Shown here one piece after another: positions 46,183 to 56,824 of a stretch of DNA of 64,000 nucleotides. The stretch covers positions 18,726,501 to 18,790,500 of the forward strand of contig OY987268.1 of assembly GCA_963920665.1 (NCBI GenBank), written 5' to 3'. The first letter of the stretch is position 1; every line of letters begins with the position of its first letter. Source of the stretch: Straminergon stramineum (Eukaryota; Streptophyta; Bryopsida; Hypnales; Calliergonaceae). The notes beneath the pieces are model-generated. The model did not search any database. It saw only the letters and a list, made by a program, of their open reading frames with translations, and was not told the origin of the DNA. Position numbers and translations under genes: made by a program.

Positions 46183-47638
46183 CATTTTAATGGCGAGACA
46201 TTAAACACCCCCCATCGAGCTTTTTCCGTGTCTAGCTGGCAGTTTGCATGGTAGGGAGAGTCCGTTCGCCCAACTCTTGTCCGCCTCCCCTTCCGTGCTT
46301 CGTCTGTACGAAGCGCAAATTGCCAACCCAAATTTTCGCGCGTCTTCTTCTAGCAACGGGGTTCGCATTGGAAGTTAGTGGCAGAACCTCCTCTTTTCAT
46401 GAAGCTTGAATTCGACGAAGATCTAGGGTTTACAAGTGCGTCTCTTGCTTTTGCGTATAACAACGTACAAATGTTGTATTTCATTTTGCTTGAATCATCT
46501 AGGTAAGAAGAAGAAACGCAAATCGATAGAATTGAATTCCACGATTATAGTTGCAATTGAACTTGGTTCTGGATTAGACCTACGCAATGGATAGTTTGAG
46601 AAATTTGCAGAACATGTGTGGTTGCAAAGATGAAAGTCCATCCTCAGCTTCTGACCCCTTGAATTGGGAACACTCTACGGAGGCAGGATGGATCTGTTTG
46701 TCCACCCAACCTATGTTTCCAATAGCATTAAAAGCCTGAACTTGATTCCCAACGAAGATTATCTGAGGATACTTAAATACAACCCTTTTCCTTGCAGCAT
46801 ACATTAGATGGGAACATCAAGGCTTTCTAAAGCAAAATGGATTGTCCACCGGAGTGGATGGTTTCAAAGTGCATAATATTCCTGCATTTGGGTTAGGTGC
46901 CTAATATGCAGACTTGTGCTATTCATTCTATTTCACTATTAGCATTTTAATGGACTTATACGATCGTTGTGTGGTCTCAGAATTGCCCACGACTCCCAAG
47001 ATGCCACCAAGTTGTTGGAAATGGAGTATGCATTACTCAAGAGGAGTTTCCTCTTGAGTGAAGTTAAAGTTAAATCCTTTGGCCGAGTCCCTCATATTGC
47101 ATAGTATACATAAGATTATTGAGATCCCTAGATCTCTTCTTCAACTTCCTCTAAATTATTCACTTTATATTCTTCAAGCTTTATAAAATTGAGCTCCTTC
47201 TAGCGGTTGCACTTTAGCGATTCTAGACCTCCATTGTGTGGAGCTCTCCTCTGTGTTTCTTCTTCTTACTTAGACGATTCAAGCCACAAAAGACATCACA
47301 GCTCAGCATTAATCAAAGCATCATATGCAAAAAGAAATACATTTATACCTTGTAATGCACAAGAGCAAGAGGCGCACTTGTAAACCCTAGATCTTCATTA
47401 GGTTCAAGCTTCGTGGAAAGAAGAGGTTCTGCCACTAACTTCCAATGCGAACCCCATTTCTAGAAGAAGACGCGAGAAAATTCGGGATGGTGATCTACGC
47501 TCCGAATGGACGAAGCACAAAAGGGGAAGTGGACGAGAGTTGGGCGAACGAATCCTCCCTGCCATGTAGATTGCCACAAATTGCCAGCTATACGCAGAAA
47601 AAGTTCGATGGGGGTGTTTAACATCTCGCATTTTAATG
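46183..47638 (-). mobile_element. MULE-like element with ~300-base TIRs and 10-base target duplication (Pack-MULE candidate)
   Basis: Arms 46193-46490 and 47335-47628 are inverted copies, from GCGAGACATTAAACACCCCC / GGGGGTGTTTAACATCTCG inward to GAAGATCTAGGGTTTACAAG. CATTTTAATG directly flanks both ends (46183-46192, 47629-47638). Long TIRs and 9-11-base duplications are typical of Mutator-like elements. No transposase lies inside. A minus-strand frame at 46580-46804 (75 codons, VFKYPQIIFVGNQVQAFNA) looks like a captured exon, though I do not recognise it. From about 47013 (TGTTGGAAATGGAGT) to about 47290 the sequence resembles a solo Copia LTR, with low confidence. The arms hold ATG-containing leader-like sequence (MGFALEVSGRTSSFHEA in the right arm). 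Confidence 0.65.
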
Positions 47639-48289
47639 TGCTTGCTCTCTAAGTAAGCTTAAACGGAAGAGCATCATTCTCTGCCGTCCCAGGAACATTC
47701 ATGACTCGCCCAATGTCTCCGAATGGACTCTTCAAAGGTCTTTGTTGATTCCCCTTGCCAAGTCCCCACTATGAGGCAGGATATCCAAGACACACTCAAG
47801 AGGATGTGGGCTACTAAGATAGACAATACTTAGACACTTTTCAGAATTCTCGTTTTGAAACCAAAAAAAACATACCTGGCTTAGATTATATAATTCAATT
47901 ATGTTCATATATGCCAATCAAAATTTGTTGGCACTTGAATTGTACCACTAATTTAACAAAATTGGTTTGTAAACATGCAAAGATTTAAGACACATCAATC
48001 CTTCAAATTTGTTGCGTCTTCAGACAACTATGAAGTAATTCAACTATAAGTGAAATCTCCACGTTTTCATGTGTTTGCTCTCCAAGTAAACGGAAGAGCA
48101 TCATTCATTGCCATCCTAGGAACATTCGTGACTCACCCAATGTCTTAGGATGGGCAGGATATCTTTGACACTGAGGAGTTTTATAATTTACATCAAATTT
48201 AGAGTTCATAAACAAAAAAAAAATTCAATTTCATGAATATAACTTTCAAATCTTTCATTGACACTAAATTTTAGGACATTTGGAAATAT
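47639..48289. other. Intergenic, no gene seen
   Basis: A direct repeat links 47641-47720 with 48070-48150 (AACGGAAGAGCATCATTC; GGAACATTC...GACTC...CCCAATGTCT). Nothing coding is supported. Confidence 0.4.
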
Positions 48290-49075
48290 GAGTCAAAAGT
48301 TATGGCCTAATATGTAGTTTGTTTCTCAACTTGGGCAAACCAGGCAGATCTGAAAAAAATCACTCTTTTCAATAATAAAAATCACTCTTTTCAATAATAA
48401 AAATTTGAAATTGGTTTTCTAGATTTGTGTATGTATAGAGAGCTTTGAATCATTCCATTTTGATCAATGAGTCAAAAGTTATGAGATGTTTTTGTTTGTG
48501 GGCAATTATAGATTCTCTACTCTAAAATAAACTTTGAAGTCCTTTATTTAACTCAATTTTCAATATTTTTGGAAAAAATAAGAACTTCAAGGGTAGATTG
48601 CTTATTCCATCATTAAAACCATTGGAATTGGTATTTTGAAATTTCATGAATAAATTGTTAACAATTTTGAATTTTGAATCATTCCTACATCTTTCTACTT
48701 TCTATTTTTTTCCTATATGTTGCACAATTCTAGATGATTTGAAATTTTTCAAGAATGTAGCCAACCTTCCTAGAAGAATGAATCTTAAAAAGCACCACCA
48801 TTTTGGACTTTTTTCTTACAAATGTGACCTTGTGAAGTGTAGCTGCTTGTATGGCCCCCAAAAGGATTTTTGCCACTTCAAATGCTAATATCTTACAATC
48901 TACACAGTGGAAATTTCTGAAATTTTTTCCACATCTTTTCAAACCAGATTAGTACAAGATCCTATAGTTACATGCTTTTGAAATTACATTTAAAAGAAAT
49001 TTTGGTACTTGTATTAGAAATGGCAATTTTTGAGAGTATTTGGTGATAACATAGTCAAGGAACTTTAGTAGTTAA
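48290..49075 (-). mobile_element. TTAA element, copy F, reverse orientation, one end degraded
   Basis: In reverse, 49071 leftward reads like the start of copies A, D and E: plus-strand GTCAAGGAACTTTAGTAGTT with TTAA at 49072-49075, where the others have AGGGG. The body matches them to about 48290. The other terminus is not recognisable. Confidence 0.55.
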
Positions 49076-49789
49076 TGTAGAAAATTCTTGTAGGCCTTTT
49101 AATAAGGAATTTAAAAATATAATTATATACATGAAATATACATAAATGAATTTTTTTTGAGAACAATTATAGCATTAATAACCTACTGATATGATTTTTT
49201 TTAATACATGTATTATGGGACAAGCTACCCAATTTTTTGGTCTTTTCAATCAAACTTCAATTTTTTTTATTAAAATTAAAATATTGCAAATCATTTTTAA
49301 TTTTCATTGTAGAGAACTTCTTGTTTGGATTCTTAAAAATTATGCATAAGTGTTTCAATATTTCATATATATTGTGAGTTTTTTTTATAAATATACAACC
49401 AAATTTTTTCTATAATACATTATAATGAATTTGACCTTCATGAGAAACATCTTCTAGGATTGTTGAAAGAAACACTTGACATTTTTGGTTCAAAACGGCC
49501 TATTTCAAGCTTTCAATGAATATTGTGACTTTTGGAATGACTTTTTTAAATGAAATAAAACATGGATAATTTGTAAAGTGTTAAAATTAGGATGTCTCAA
49601 AGAATTTAGACCTAGAAAAAATTATCTCTAAAATTTAGGCACAAAAAAAGCACAATGAAAAATACCAAGAAAATGGACACTTTGATGTTTGATTTTAAGA
49701 AAATAGTAAAAAATTGAGAAAAAAAATTAAATTTTTTTTCTTAACTTGAAGATGCTCCTTCTAAACCATTTTCATCTTTGGGAAAGATA
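49076..49789. other. Very AT-rich stretch, no gene
   Basis: Long A and T runs, with no coding frame or clear repeat. Confidence 0.45.
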
Positions 49790-49943
49790 GTGAATTTCAT
49801 TAAAATGATGATATTACAATTAAATGGTGCAACATTCCATTAAAATGGCATAGATTAGGTTAGAAATTGCATGACATTCCATTAAAATGGCATGGAATAT
49901 GTCAAAAATGGCAGAATAGTACCGCCATTTTAATGAAATTCAC
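49790..49943. mobile_element. 154-base MITE with perfect 18-base terminal inverted repeats
   Basis: GTGAATTTCATTAAAATG (49790-49807) and its exact inverse CATTTTAATGAAATTCAC (49926-49943). The word CCATTAAAATGGCAT occurs twice inside. It is related to the MITEs at 29949 and 52588. Confidence 0.7.
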
Positions 49944-51390
49944 CATAAAGAAGAATTGTGTTCTATGTGCTTGCACCAAGGTAGTACTTTTTGAGCACAT
50001 GTGGAAGGTTAAAAATTTACTATTTTTAGAAAATCTCTTCTTCGCAATAGAAGAAATTTGGGCCCTCAAAGTGCCCTCTAGAATGGCCTTGATTAGAGAC
50101 CTTATGAATTAAATTTAAATGCATATTTGTCAAGGAAGGAAGGATATTTTCTTCCTATTTCCACCCATTTTTGACATCATGATGTTTACACAAGTGCATG
50201 CCTTCTATTGAACAACATGACATTACGTACTTCTTGTCATTCAAATCCTTAGTACATTGAGGGAATATTTATATGAAAAAAGGACAAATTTAGTGCAACT
50301 AAGTACTAGACAATGGCTCATGATGTTTGCAAAATGAAATGCTTTTTATTGGACAACGAGACATGAAGTACTTCTTGTCATTCAAGTCCTTGGTACTATG
50401 ATTGAATTTTTTATTTGAAAAGTGCATGGGTACTTGATAAAATTCAAACAAGGTAGCAACACAATTATGTGCATATTTGTGTACTTAGGCTATCATCTCT
50501 ACCTTTCAATACATAGCTTTTCATGTCAACTCTTGAGTGGCTCTTTGAGGGTTCAAATTATTCCTCATGGCTTCTGTAACTGTATTAGAAGTTTTAGCTC
50601 AATTTTGAGCTTCAAATTCATATTTCTAGGTCAAAAATAGTACTACCCCTCCCCTTCCAAATGGCTAAGGTTGACATCCAATTGGGGGTTGTTTAGAAAT
50701 AGTAAAATAATATTTAAGAAAACTCGGAAAATCATTTAATGTCTAAAACTACCACATGTCCTTTCTTTTCAAAGTTAATGTAAGATTGACATGTGACTCA
50801 AAAGTTATAAGCAAAAACCACATGTCAAAGGTCAAGGGGACAAAAAATAAAACAAGTCTTTTTTGCAGTCACCCCTTTAAGCCATTTGAATGCCAATGCC
50901 CCTTGCATATAATACAAGAATTGTGAACCTAGGAATCTTCTAGTAAACAATTGGAATCCTCTCTTGATTTTATTTAAAAATTTTAAAAATTGAGAGCAAA
51001 ATACAACTTTCTATGTTTTTTCTACCTTCATTGCCCAAAAAATAAAACTCTTAATAACTTTCACTACAATATTCAAAATTGAATGGTTTGAATGTTTTTG
51101 AATAGGTATCAATCTATACAATCCTATAAAATTAATTAATATTTTTCTAAAACACATAGTTTATTAATCCCAAATTGATTTTGGATTGAAGAATACACTT
51201 TTAATGTTTGCAACAGTTATCGGAATGACATGAAACAAAGCTCCACACGTAGATTTGGATGATTAACATCCATCCTAAGTATTCCACAAAACAAATCTAA
51301 ATTGTGAGGTCAAAGGAGACTGCCCAAGTTACGAAAATGGCCATATGGGTTCATATTCTATACCCTGGAATACCCGACCAAGTGATACTT
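49944..51390. other. Intergenic with dispersed repeats
   Basis: 50215-50290 and 50340-50410 share direct phrases (GACATxAxGTACTTCTTGTCATTCAA). 50980-51340 resembles the interior of copy G. No gene. Confidence 0.4.
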
Positions 51391-52074
51391 GTTTCATAGA
51401 CCAAGTGGCCGGGCCTGTTGCGTAACACAACTTCCAATCACCGCAATTATCCGATGCCCAGCACTACCGACTATTTCGATCAGTCCCACTGCCCACATGA
51501 TCACTACTCACAACAGTAGTCTGCTGTAGCAAATGAAAGCCTGCTTGCAAGCAGGTCTGCCCCCAAAACTGCGCGCAATGATGAGTAAACAATGTCACTG
51601 GCAAACATTTCTCCGCCGAAAAACATTTTCCAGGCTGGTCCCTTTCGTTCCAATTAAAAACCAAGAAAAACATTTTCAAGCGCTTGGAGACTGAGCCGTT
51701 TTTATACTGGGGACTCAGCAATGGGATTCAACAATTGAAAGATATTTGTGGAGCCCCGTTATGGGACATTTGGTCGGTCAGATTTTCCGGGTGATGCTCT
51801 CACCGAGCGGTTTCGTCGAAGCACCGCTATGTAAGCATCGGTTGACCCATTTCAAAATTCACAAACTGGTCCGGACACAAATCTACCTATCTAGTACTCC
51901 AGCTTAGGCTGAACATTGAGTCAGTATTGCGAGAAAATAGAGGCTGCGAAGTTAGAGACTGAAACAGTAAGTACCACACTACGATCTTGGGAGGCCACAA
52001 TTTTTTGTCATAGCTCGATCAGTTGTCAGGTCGTATCCGAATCTAGTACATTGTCAGTGCTCGACTGAGCTGCG
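51391..52074 (+). promoter_or_regulatory. Duplicated promoter region of the second neprosin pseudogene
   Basis: Collinear with 27130-27812. The TATA box position reads TATGTAAG (51838-51845), so the core promoter is damaged. Confidence 0.55.
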
Positions 52075-52419
52075 ATGGCTTCTCGATCAGGGTGTGAAAC
52101 TGGGGTGTTGATGTCAACCGAACTCTGGTTTGCACTGGTGTTGCTGTTGCTGATAGGTTCAGCACAAGCAGGCAGAGAGGTGCCGAGGTAGCAATGTGCC
52201 CAGCAACAACGCTTGCAAGCCTACTCTGATCCCGGATCCAACGAAGTGCGCCATGCGCCTCCAGTCCATTCGTTCTTGGTGTCCGATGGAAGTTGGGTCG
52301 AATGCATCCCAATCGAAGGTCAAATTGCTGTTCACCATCCGTCTCTCAAGGACCACGTCATTCAAATGCCGCCATCCCTTGGAGTTCGGTCTTCTGTACG
52401 TCACCCCACCGAATGACAT
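52075..52419 (+). pseudogene. Neprosin-family N-terminal fragment
   Basis: From ATG 52075 the frame is open to TGA 52417-52419 except for one TAG at about 52174. It gives a signal-peptide-like stretch (WFALVLLLLIGSAQA) and the activation-peptide motif VSDGSWVECIPIEG and HHPSLKDHVIQM. The rest of exon 1 and the catalytic exon 2 are missing. Similarity to the copy at 27813 ends near 52420. Confidence 0.75.
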
Positions 52420-52587
52420 GTGCAAAGAACGGCAAAAAACCCAGTGACCCCATAAACTCCCCGTTCACTGATCACGCCCCCTGCAACGTCACAGCACACT
52501 TTCGGCACCTAAAGTTCAGGAATTTCTCACCACTTGCAATCCAAATAAGGAAGCTTCATCAACCCAGTTATATTCCACATGCAAACA

Positions 52588-52760
52588 GATATTTCATTAA
52601 AATGGCTATATTCATACGCCATTTTTCCATTCAATTTCTAGGATTAGTATAGATTTCAGACCGCACGGTCTGAAATCTGGAGGGAATGTACATTTCAGAC
52701 TGCATGGTCTGAACCTAAATGTGCCAGGTTTGTGGAATACCGCCATTTTAACGAAATATC
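52588..52760. mobile_element. 173-base MITE with internal palindromes
   Basis: Ends GATATTTCATTAAAATGGC and GCCATTTTAACGAAATATC. Inside are the palindrome ATTTCAGACCG-CA-CGGTCTGAAAT (about 52652-52675) and a second, weaker version (TTCAGACTGCATGGTCTGAA). Same family as 29949-30120, in reverse orientation. Confidence 0.7.
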
Positions 52761-54232
52761 CGCTCTCAGCAAAAAGGGACTGGTCCCACTCGCAATTCAC
52801 CCGAGACCATTGCAGCGACCCTATTATAAGAACTTCGGCTACTGAAAGAAATTCGGAAAAGTAGCAAATTCACTGTTCATCATTCAAGTCACCCTAGTAA
52901 AGTACGTGCAGCTAATGACCGCATTGGGAACGCTTGACCTCGCACGCTCTCATTCTAAACGTTGCTCAAACGTTGCCCGGTAGATTGAAACTCAAAATTT
53001 GCCACGCTTCCATTAAAAATGTTGATCCGTTACTGTAAGCACAGTGATCATGGGTAAAAAATGTGGCAAACCGGCCCCCAGTTCTAGCAGTGTGCGTGCA
53101 CTCCCCAGATTTTCAAGTTTGTGTCTGAGTGACTTCAATTATTTGAATGTCTTTCAACTGTTGATGCGAGCTTGACATTTGATAGAGACTCACAAATTAA
53201 CAAAAAAAGGGTCAAGAATCTTCAGAACGTTGTGATTTATGATATGCATGCATGTTGGGGATCAGGGGATGCGCATCAGGAATTTGAACTTTGATCACAA
53301 AATATATGTAACGCCATGTACTATATTTACAGCACACTCGCAGTTCCCTTCTCCACAGTCACACATTAACCACACCAATAGCGTAAACTGCTGGTAAGAA
53401 ATTTTCTTTCACATTATAAGAAATTAAGTTGGTTCCCTTCTTGTTCACTCACTTTACCATTTTACCCACAATTTCCGCAAGGTAATGGATCAACTTTGCA
53501 AGCAACAATATTGCATGATCAACTTTAGTACTCATTGAAAAAGTGTAAAATCAACTATGTTTTGGTGAAGGAGAAGCACTTGATTCTAATGTTCAAATTT
53601 CGGATTATATTTTATCATAAAAAGCGTCGATATAGAAATCACGAGATATGCAAGACAGTTCCCGAACCATTTTTCCTTGTGGGAGGCTTAAAACTCAATA
53701 ATCAACGGTACGTACATTGTGAGAAAATTCAAATCCCTCAGCACAATTTCATATTTAGGGTGTGCACGCAGGGGCCATCCGATCATGTACTAGGATCAGT
53801 TTCTAGAACATCATGGGCGCTTTCACACTGACAGATCTCACATTGTTCTTGTACGCCAATATTCTGAAGGTGGCGTGTTGAGTCGTGATGATATGCGTAA
53901 ATTAATTAATTTGCGTCTCACAAAACATTCAATTCGACGTGGAGGGCTAGAAAGGTTGGTCAGCTTCGACATCTGGAGTGAGTCCATGCAAACTCATACA
54001 TGTCACAGTTTTTTTGTATTTTTTAAAATCCACTTGGTGGCTCCACACAATTCTTCTATACTAGCTACAAATTCTATACTGATCAAATTCGCAGCATGTA
54101 AAATCAACTATTCAAGATTGAACACGAAATCCAATCCAAACCACTCGCTTCCAAGTTTCCGCTGCCACCCTTTCATGACTCTGCGTTCTCTGAATACCAG
54201 CTCGCCACATCCATCGTTCGGCCGTGACCATT
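52761..54232. other. Intergenic before the intact neprosin gene
   Basis: 53080-53290 matches 30370-30610. Frames at 53535-53831 and 53875-54309 (plus) are unsupported, and the second overlaps the neprosin 3' end in antisense. 53560-54230 is where the 3' UTR should lie, but no polyadenylation site was pinned down. Confidence 0.4.
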
Positions 54233-55992
54233 CTAGTAGTGACAGCTGGAGCTCGCTCCTCCAGGACCACCAAAGAAGAAGTACGTCCCCCAATTGGCAT
54301 AATTGTTGAGCTGCACTTGGATATCATAACAAAGCGGATTGTTAAAAGTCCTGGCGGAGTTCAAGACTGTCGGCTTTGGGACGACACTCTTCCCACTGGC
54401 ATCGAAGTAGGTAATGTTCCTGTGGTAGGCCGCCTTTGGGTAACCAGAAGCCGGAAAAGCCCCCGATCCCATCGCCGTCGTCGAGTGCGTCGTCTGCCCT
54501 GTCTGCACCGTAAACGCCACTTCCCCTCCCCACTGCACTTCATTGCACGTCCCTTGCATGTACCCGTTCACGTAGATCGACTTCGGCCAGTACCCGATCG
54601 CCTCGTTATTCAGGTACAAATACCAGTTTCCGGAAGTGGGGTTGTAGAGGACTTCGATGGTGACTTCGAACTCGGAGTTGGCGTTCTGGGCGAGGGTGGT
54701 GTAATGCGGCATGGCGCCCCCAATAACCCAGGTGTTGCTCTGTTGGACGAAGCCCGGGCACAAGAGGTTGTAGCAGCTGCCACCATGGGTGCCGGCGTAG
54801 GCGTCCTTCGTCCAGAAGATGAAGAGGTGCGGAGCGTCGGGGTTGTCCTTGGGGTGGAGAACGGGCTGCGTTTGCCAACCGACTTCGATGGTGCTGAGAC
54901 TGTTGTCGTTGTAACTGCCATCCACGATCCAGAACTGAGAAAGGCTCATCTCGCTCTCGGAGCCCAGGGTGGGACCGTTCACGCTGAAGATCGATTTCGT
55001 TCCAGAGTAGGAGGACGCGACTTCCGGGATTCCTGCAAAGGATTCGCAACAATTTTCAGTTCAAAATTCCAGACTTTGGGATAATTGTGTACTGAACTGT
55101 AATCAGTTCCAGGCCCGGAAATGTAAAGTCTCCATTCCCCATGTTTACACGGAGGGGTTCCTTGTACCGAACAGGTCTTCAAAGTGCTTTAAGCCTTTCC
55201 CTTACAATAGTCTGACAATCTTGAAACTTGCGCTATCTAAAATTTTCCACTGTGATTTTGTGTTAGGCTAAAAATGAATTCCATGAAATCGAATGTCGAT
55301 AGATGAAGCGTATTCACACTTGGCACAAAATCATCAAATTCAATTCACCTGCATGGTCAGTGGAGCCTGTAACGTATGGCATGGTCAATGGAACCTCTAC
55401 CTTCATTCTCCATTTCTGGCAATCGGGAACTCGAGAGACCGAGCATGCCAGACGTACCTGTGACTGCGTACTCATGCTTGGACGTGCCCGCTGCCGGGTC
55501 CAGACTCTTGACGCCGACGGGAGTCACGGGACCAGGTGCCCTCCTGAACACGGGCGGGCCCGCCTTTTTCATGAATTTGCCGCTGGGGTCGTCTCTGAGC
55601 ACCGGAATGGTGCCTTCAGGGCATCCCCCATGCTCCCGTGTAAAGGCCTGGGGATGAGTCTCCGAAGGCATTGGAGGTCCCCGAGACGGCGCCATTTGAA
55701 TGACGTGGTCTTTGAGAGACGGATGGTGCGCCGCAATTTGGCCTTCAATAGGGATGCAGTCGACCCAACTTCCATCAGACACCAGGAACGACTTCACTGG
55801 TGGCGCATGCCGGGCGTCGTTGCAGCCGGGATCAAAGTACGCTTGCAGGCGTACCCCCTTGGCACCTTGTTGCTCCTGCATCCGCCTGCTTGCTTGGGTT
55901 GAACCCACCATCATCACCAACACCATTGCAAACCAAAGTTTAGACGACGCCCGAGCTTCGTACCCCGGTTCGCCTCCTGGTCGAAAAGCCAT
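54233..55992 (-). CDS. Neprosin-family (DUF239) glutamic peptidase, intact two-exon gene
   Basis: Exon 1 is 55992-55458 and exon 2 is 55032-54233. The 425-base intron has a GTACGT donor and TTTGCAG acceptor, and the split Gly codon joins in phase to give 444 residues. Residues 18-34 (KLWFAMVLVMMVGSTQA) form a signal peptide, so secretion is expected. The activation-peptide domain is at about 66-103 (VSDGSWVDCIPIEG, HHPSLKDHVIQM). The catalytic domain covers about 200-444. In Nepenthes neprosin two Glu act in catalysis; the likely equivalents are Glu228 (TIEVGWQ) and Glu349 (QWGGEV), both present. Cys265 and Cys270 (CYNLLC) and the C-terminal ANWGTYFFFGGPG and CHY are conserved family marks. 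The family cleaves after proline in the known case; this substrate is unknown. I chose the ATG at 55992 because it gives a normal leader; an in-frame ATG nine codons upstream (56019) is possible. Confidence 0.9.
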
Positions 55993-56199
55993 CGCGCTAG
56001 GACTGTCGATCACTGTCAAAGGACTGTCAAGATTCTGAATTGAGAAGTGTACTCCGTGTTAGTCCGGAGTATGCAATCAAGCTTACAACTGAGCCAAAAT
56101 GATGGATGCCTCCCGATCGACGTCAACACTACTAACAGGCATGCAGATAGATTTGCGACCTGAGCAGTTTATGAGATGTTTACTTCGGTGTGTTCTTGT

Positions 56200-56205
56200 T
56201 TTATA
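56200..56205 (-). promoter_or_regulatory. Candidate TATA box of the neprosin gene
   Basis: The minus strand reads GCTATAAAAC about 210 bases upstream of the ATG at 55992. It is plausible if the 5' UTR is about 180 bases. Confidence 0.35.
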
Positions 56206-56573
56206 GCTTTGGTTTTTGGTACGTATCTTCCTTATGACGAAAGAACTCCGTTAACCGACCAGGTCGCCGCCCAGCATGCGGAAATGGATTTTCGACCACA
56301 TATTTACTGCTGAACACGTTGGTTACTGGTCATTAATTATCGCCCTTTCGGTGTGAGCAGTGTTTTGGAGGGTACTTTAGAGGAGGGGGACGATGTTCGC
56401 CTAGTAGTGGGTGTAATTCAGTCGGTAGGACCCGGCCACTCGGGCAATTTGGGTGATAGGAGATAGGGTGCAACTTCGTCAAGAGACAACCGACACTACA
56501 GTAAGCAACACTACTACACTTGGCCACTTGAATGCTCAAACAGTTATTTGGTAATTGGTATGCCACCGAGCTA

Positions 56574-56822
56574 CGCTAAATAGTGAAATTAGGTTGCCCC
56601 ACACGAATTTCTCGACAATTGACACAATATAAAGAATCACTGGTATTGTACAAGACTGCACTACTTTTGAATTATATACTGTTGTAATTGGGACTCATAA
56701 ACCTGCACATGTACAAATGGAAATATTTATAATAGTAATTATTGACTTTCATGGCTTGTAAAGTAATTTTCTTGGGGTAAGGCAAACTAATTGTTAAGGC
56801 AACCTAATTTCACTATTTAGTG
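56574..56822. mobile_element. 249-base Stowaway-like MITE with TA target duplication
   Basis: Perfect 23-base inverted ends begin at 56576 (CTAAATAGTGAAATTAGG) and finish at 56820. They extend two more bases with one mismatch, so the element lies between TA 56572-56573 and TA 56823-56824. It sits about 580 bases upstream of the neprosin start. Confidence 0.7.
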
Positions 56823-56824
56823 TA

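Noticed and set aside
54224..55084. 286-codon plus-strand ORF, and further frames over 54.2-56.0 kb
   Set aside because: Antisense shadow of neprosin exon 2. The minus frame has family motifs and correct splicing.
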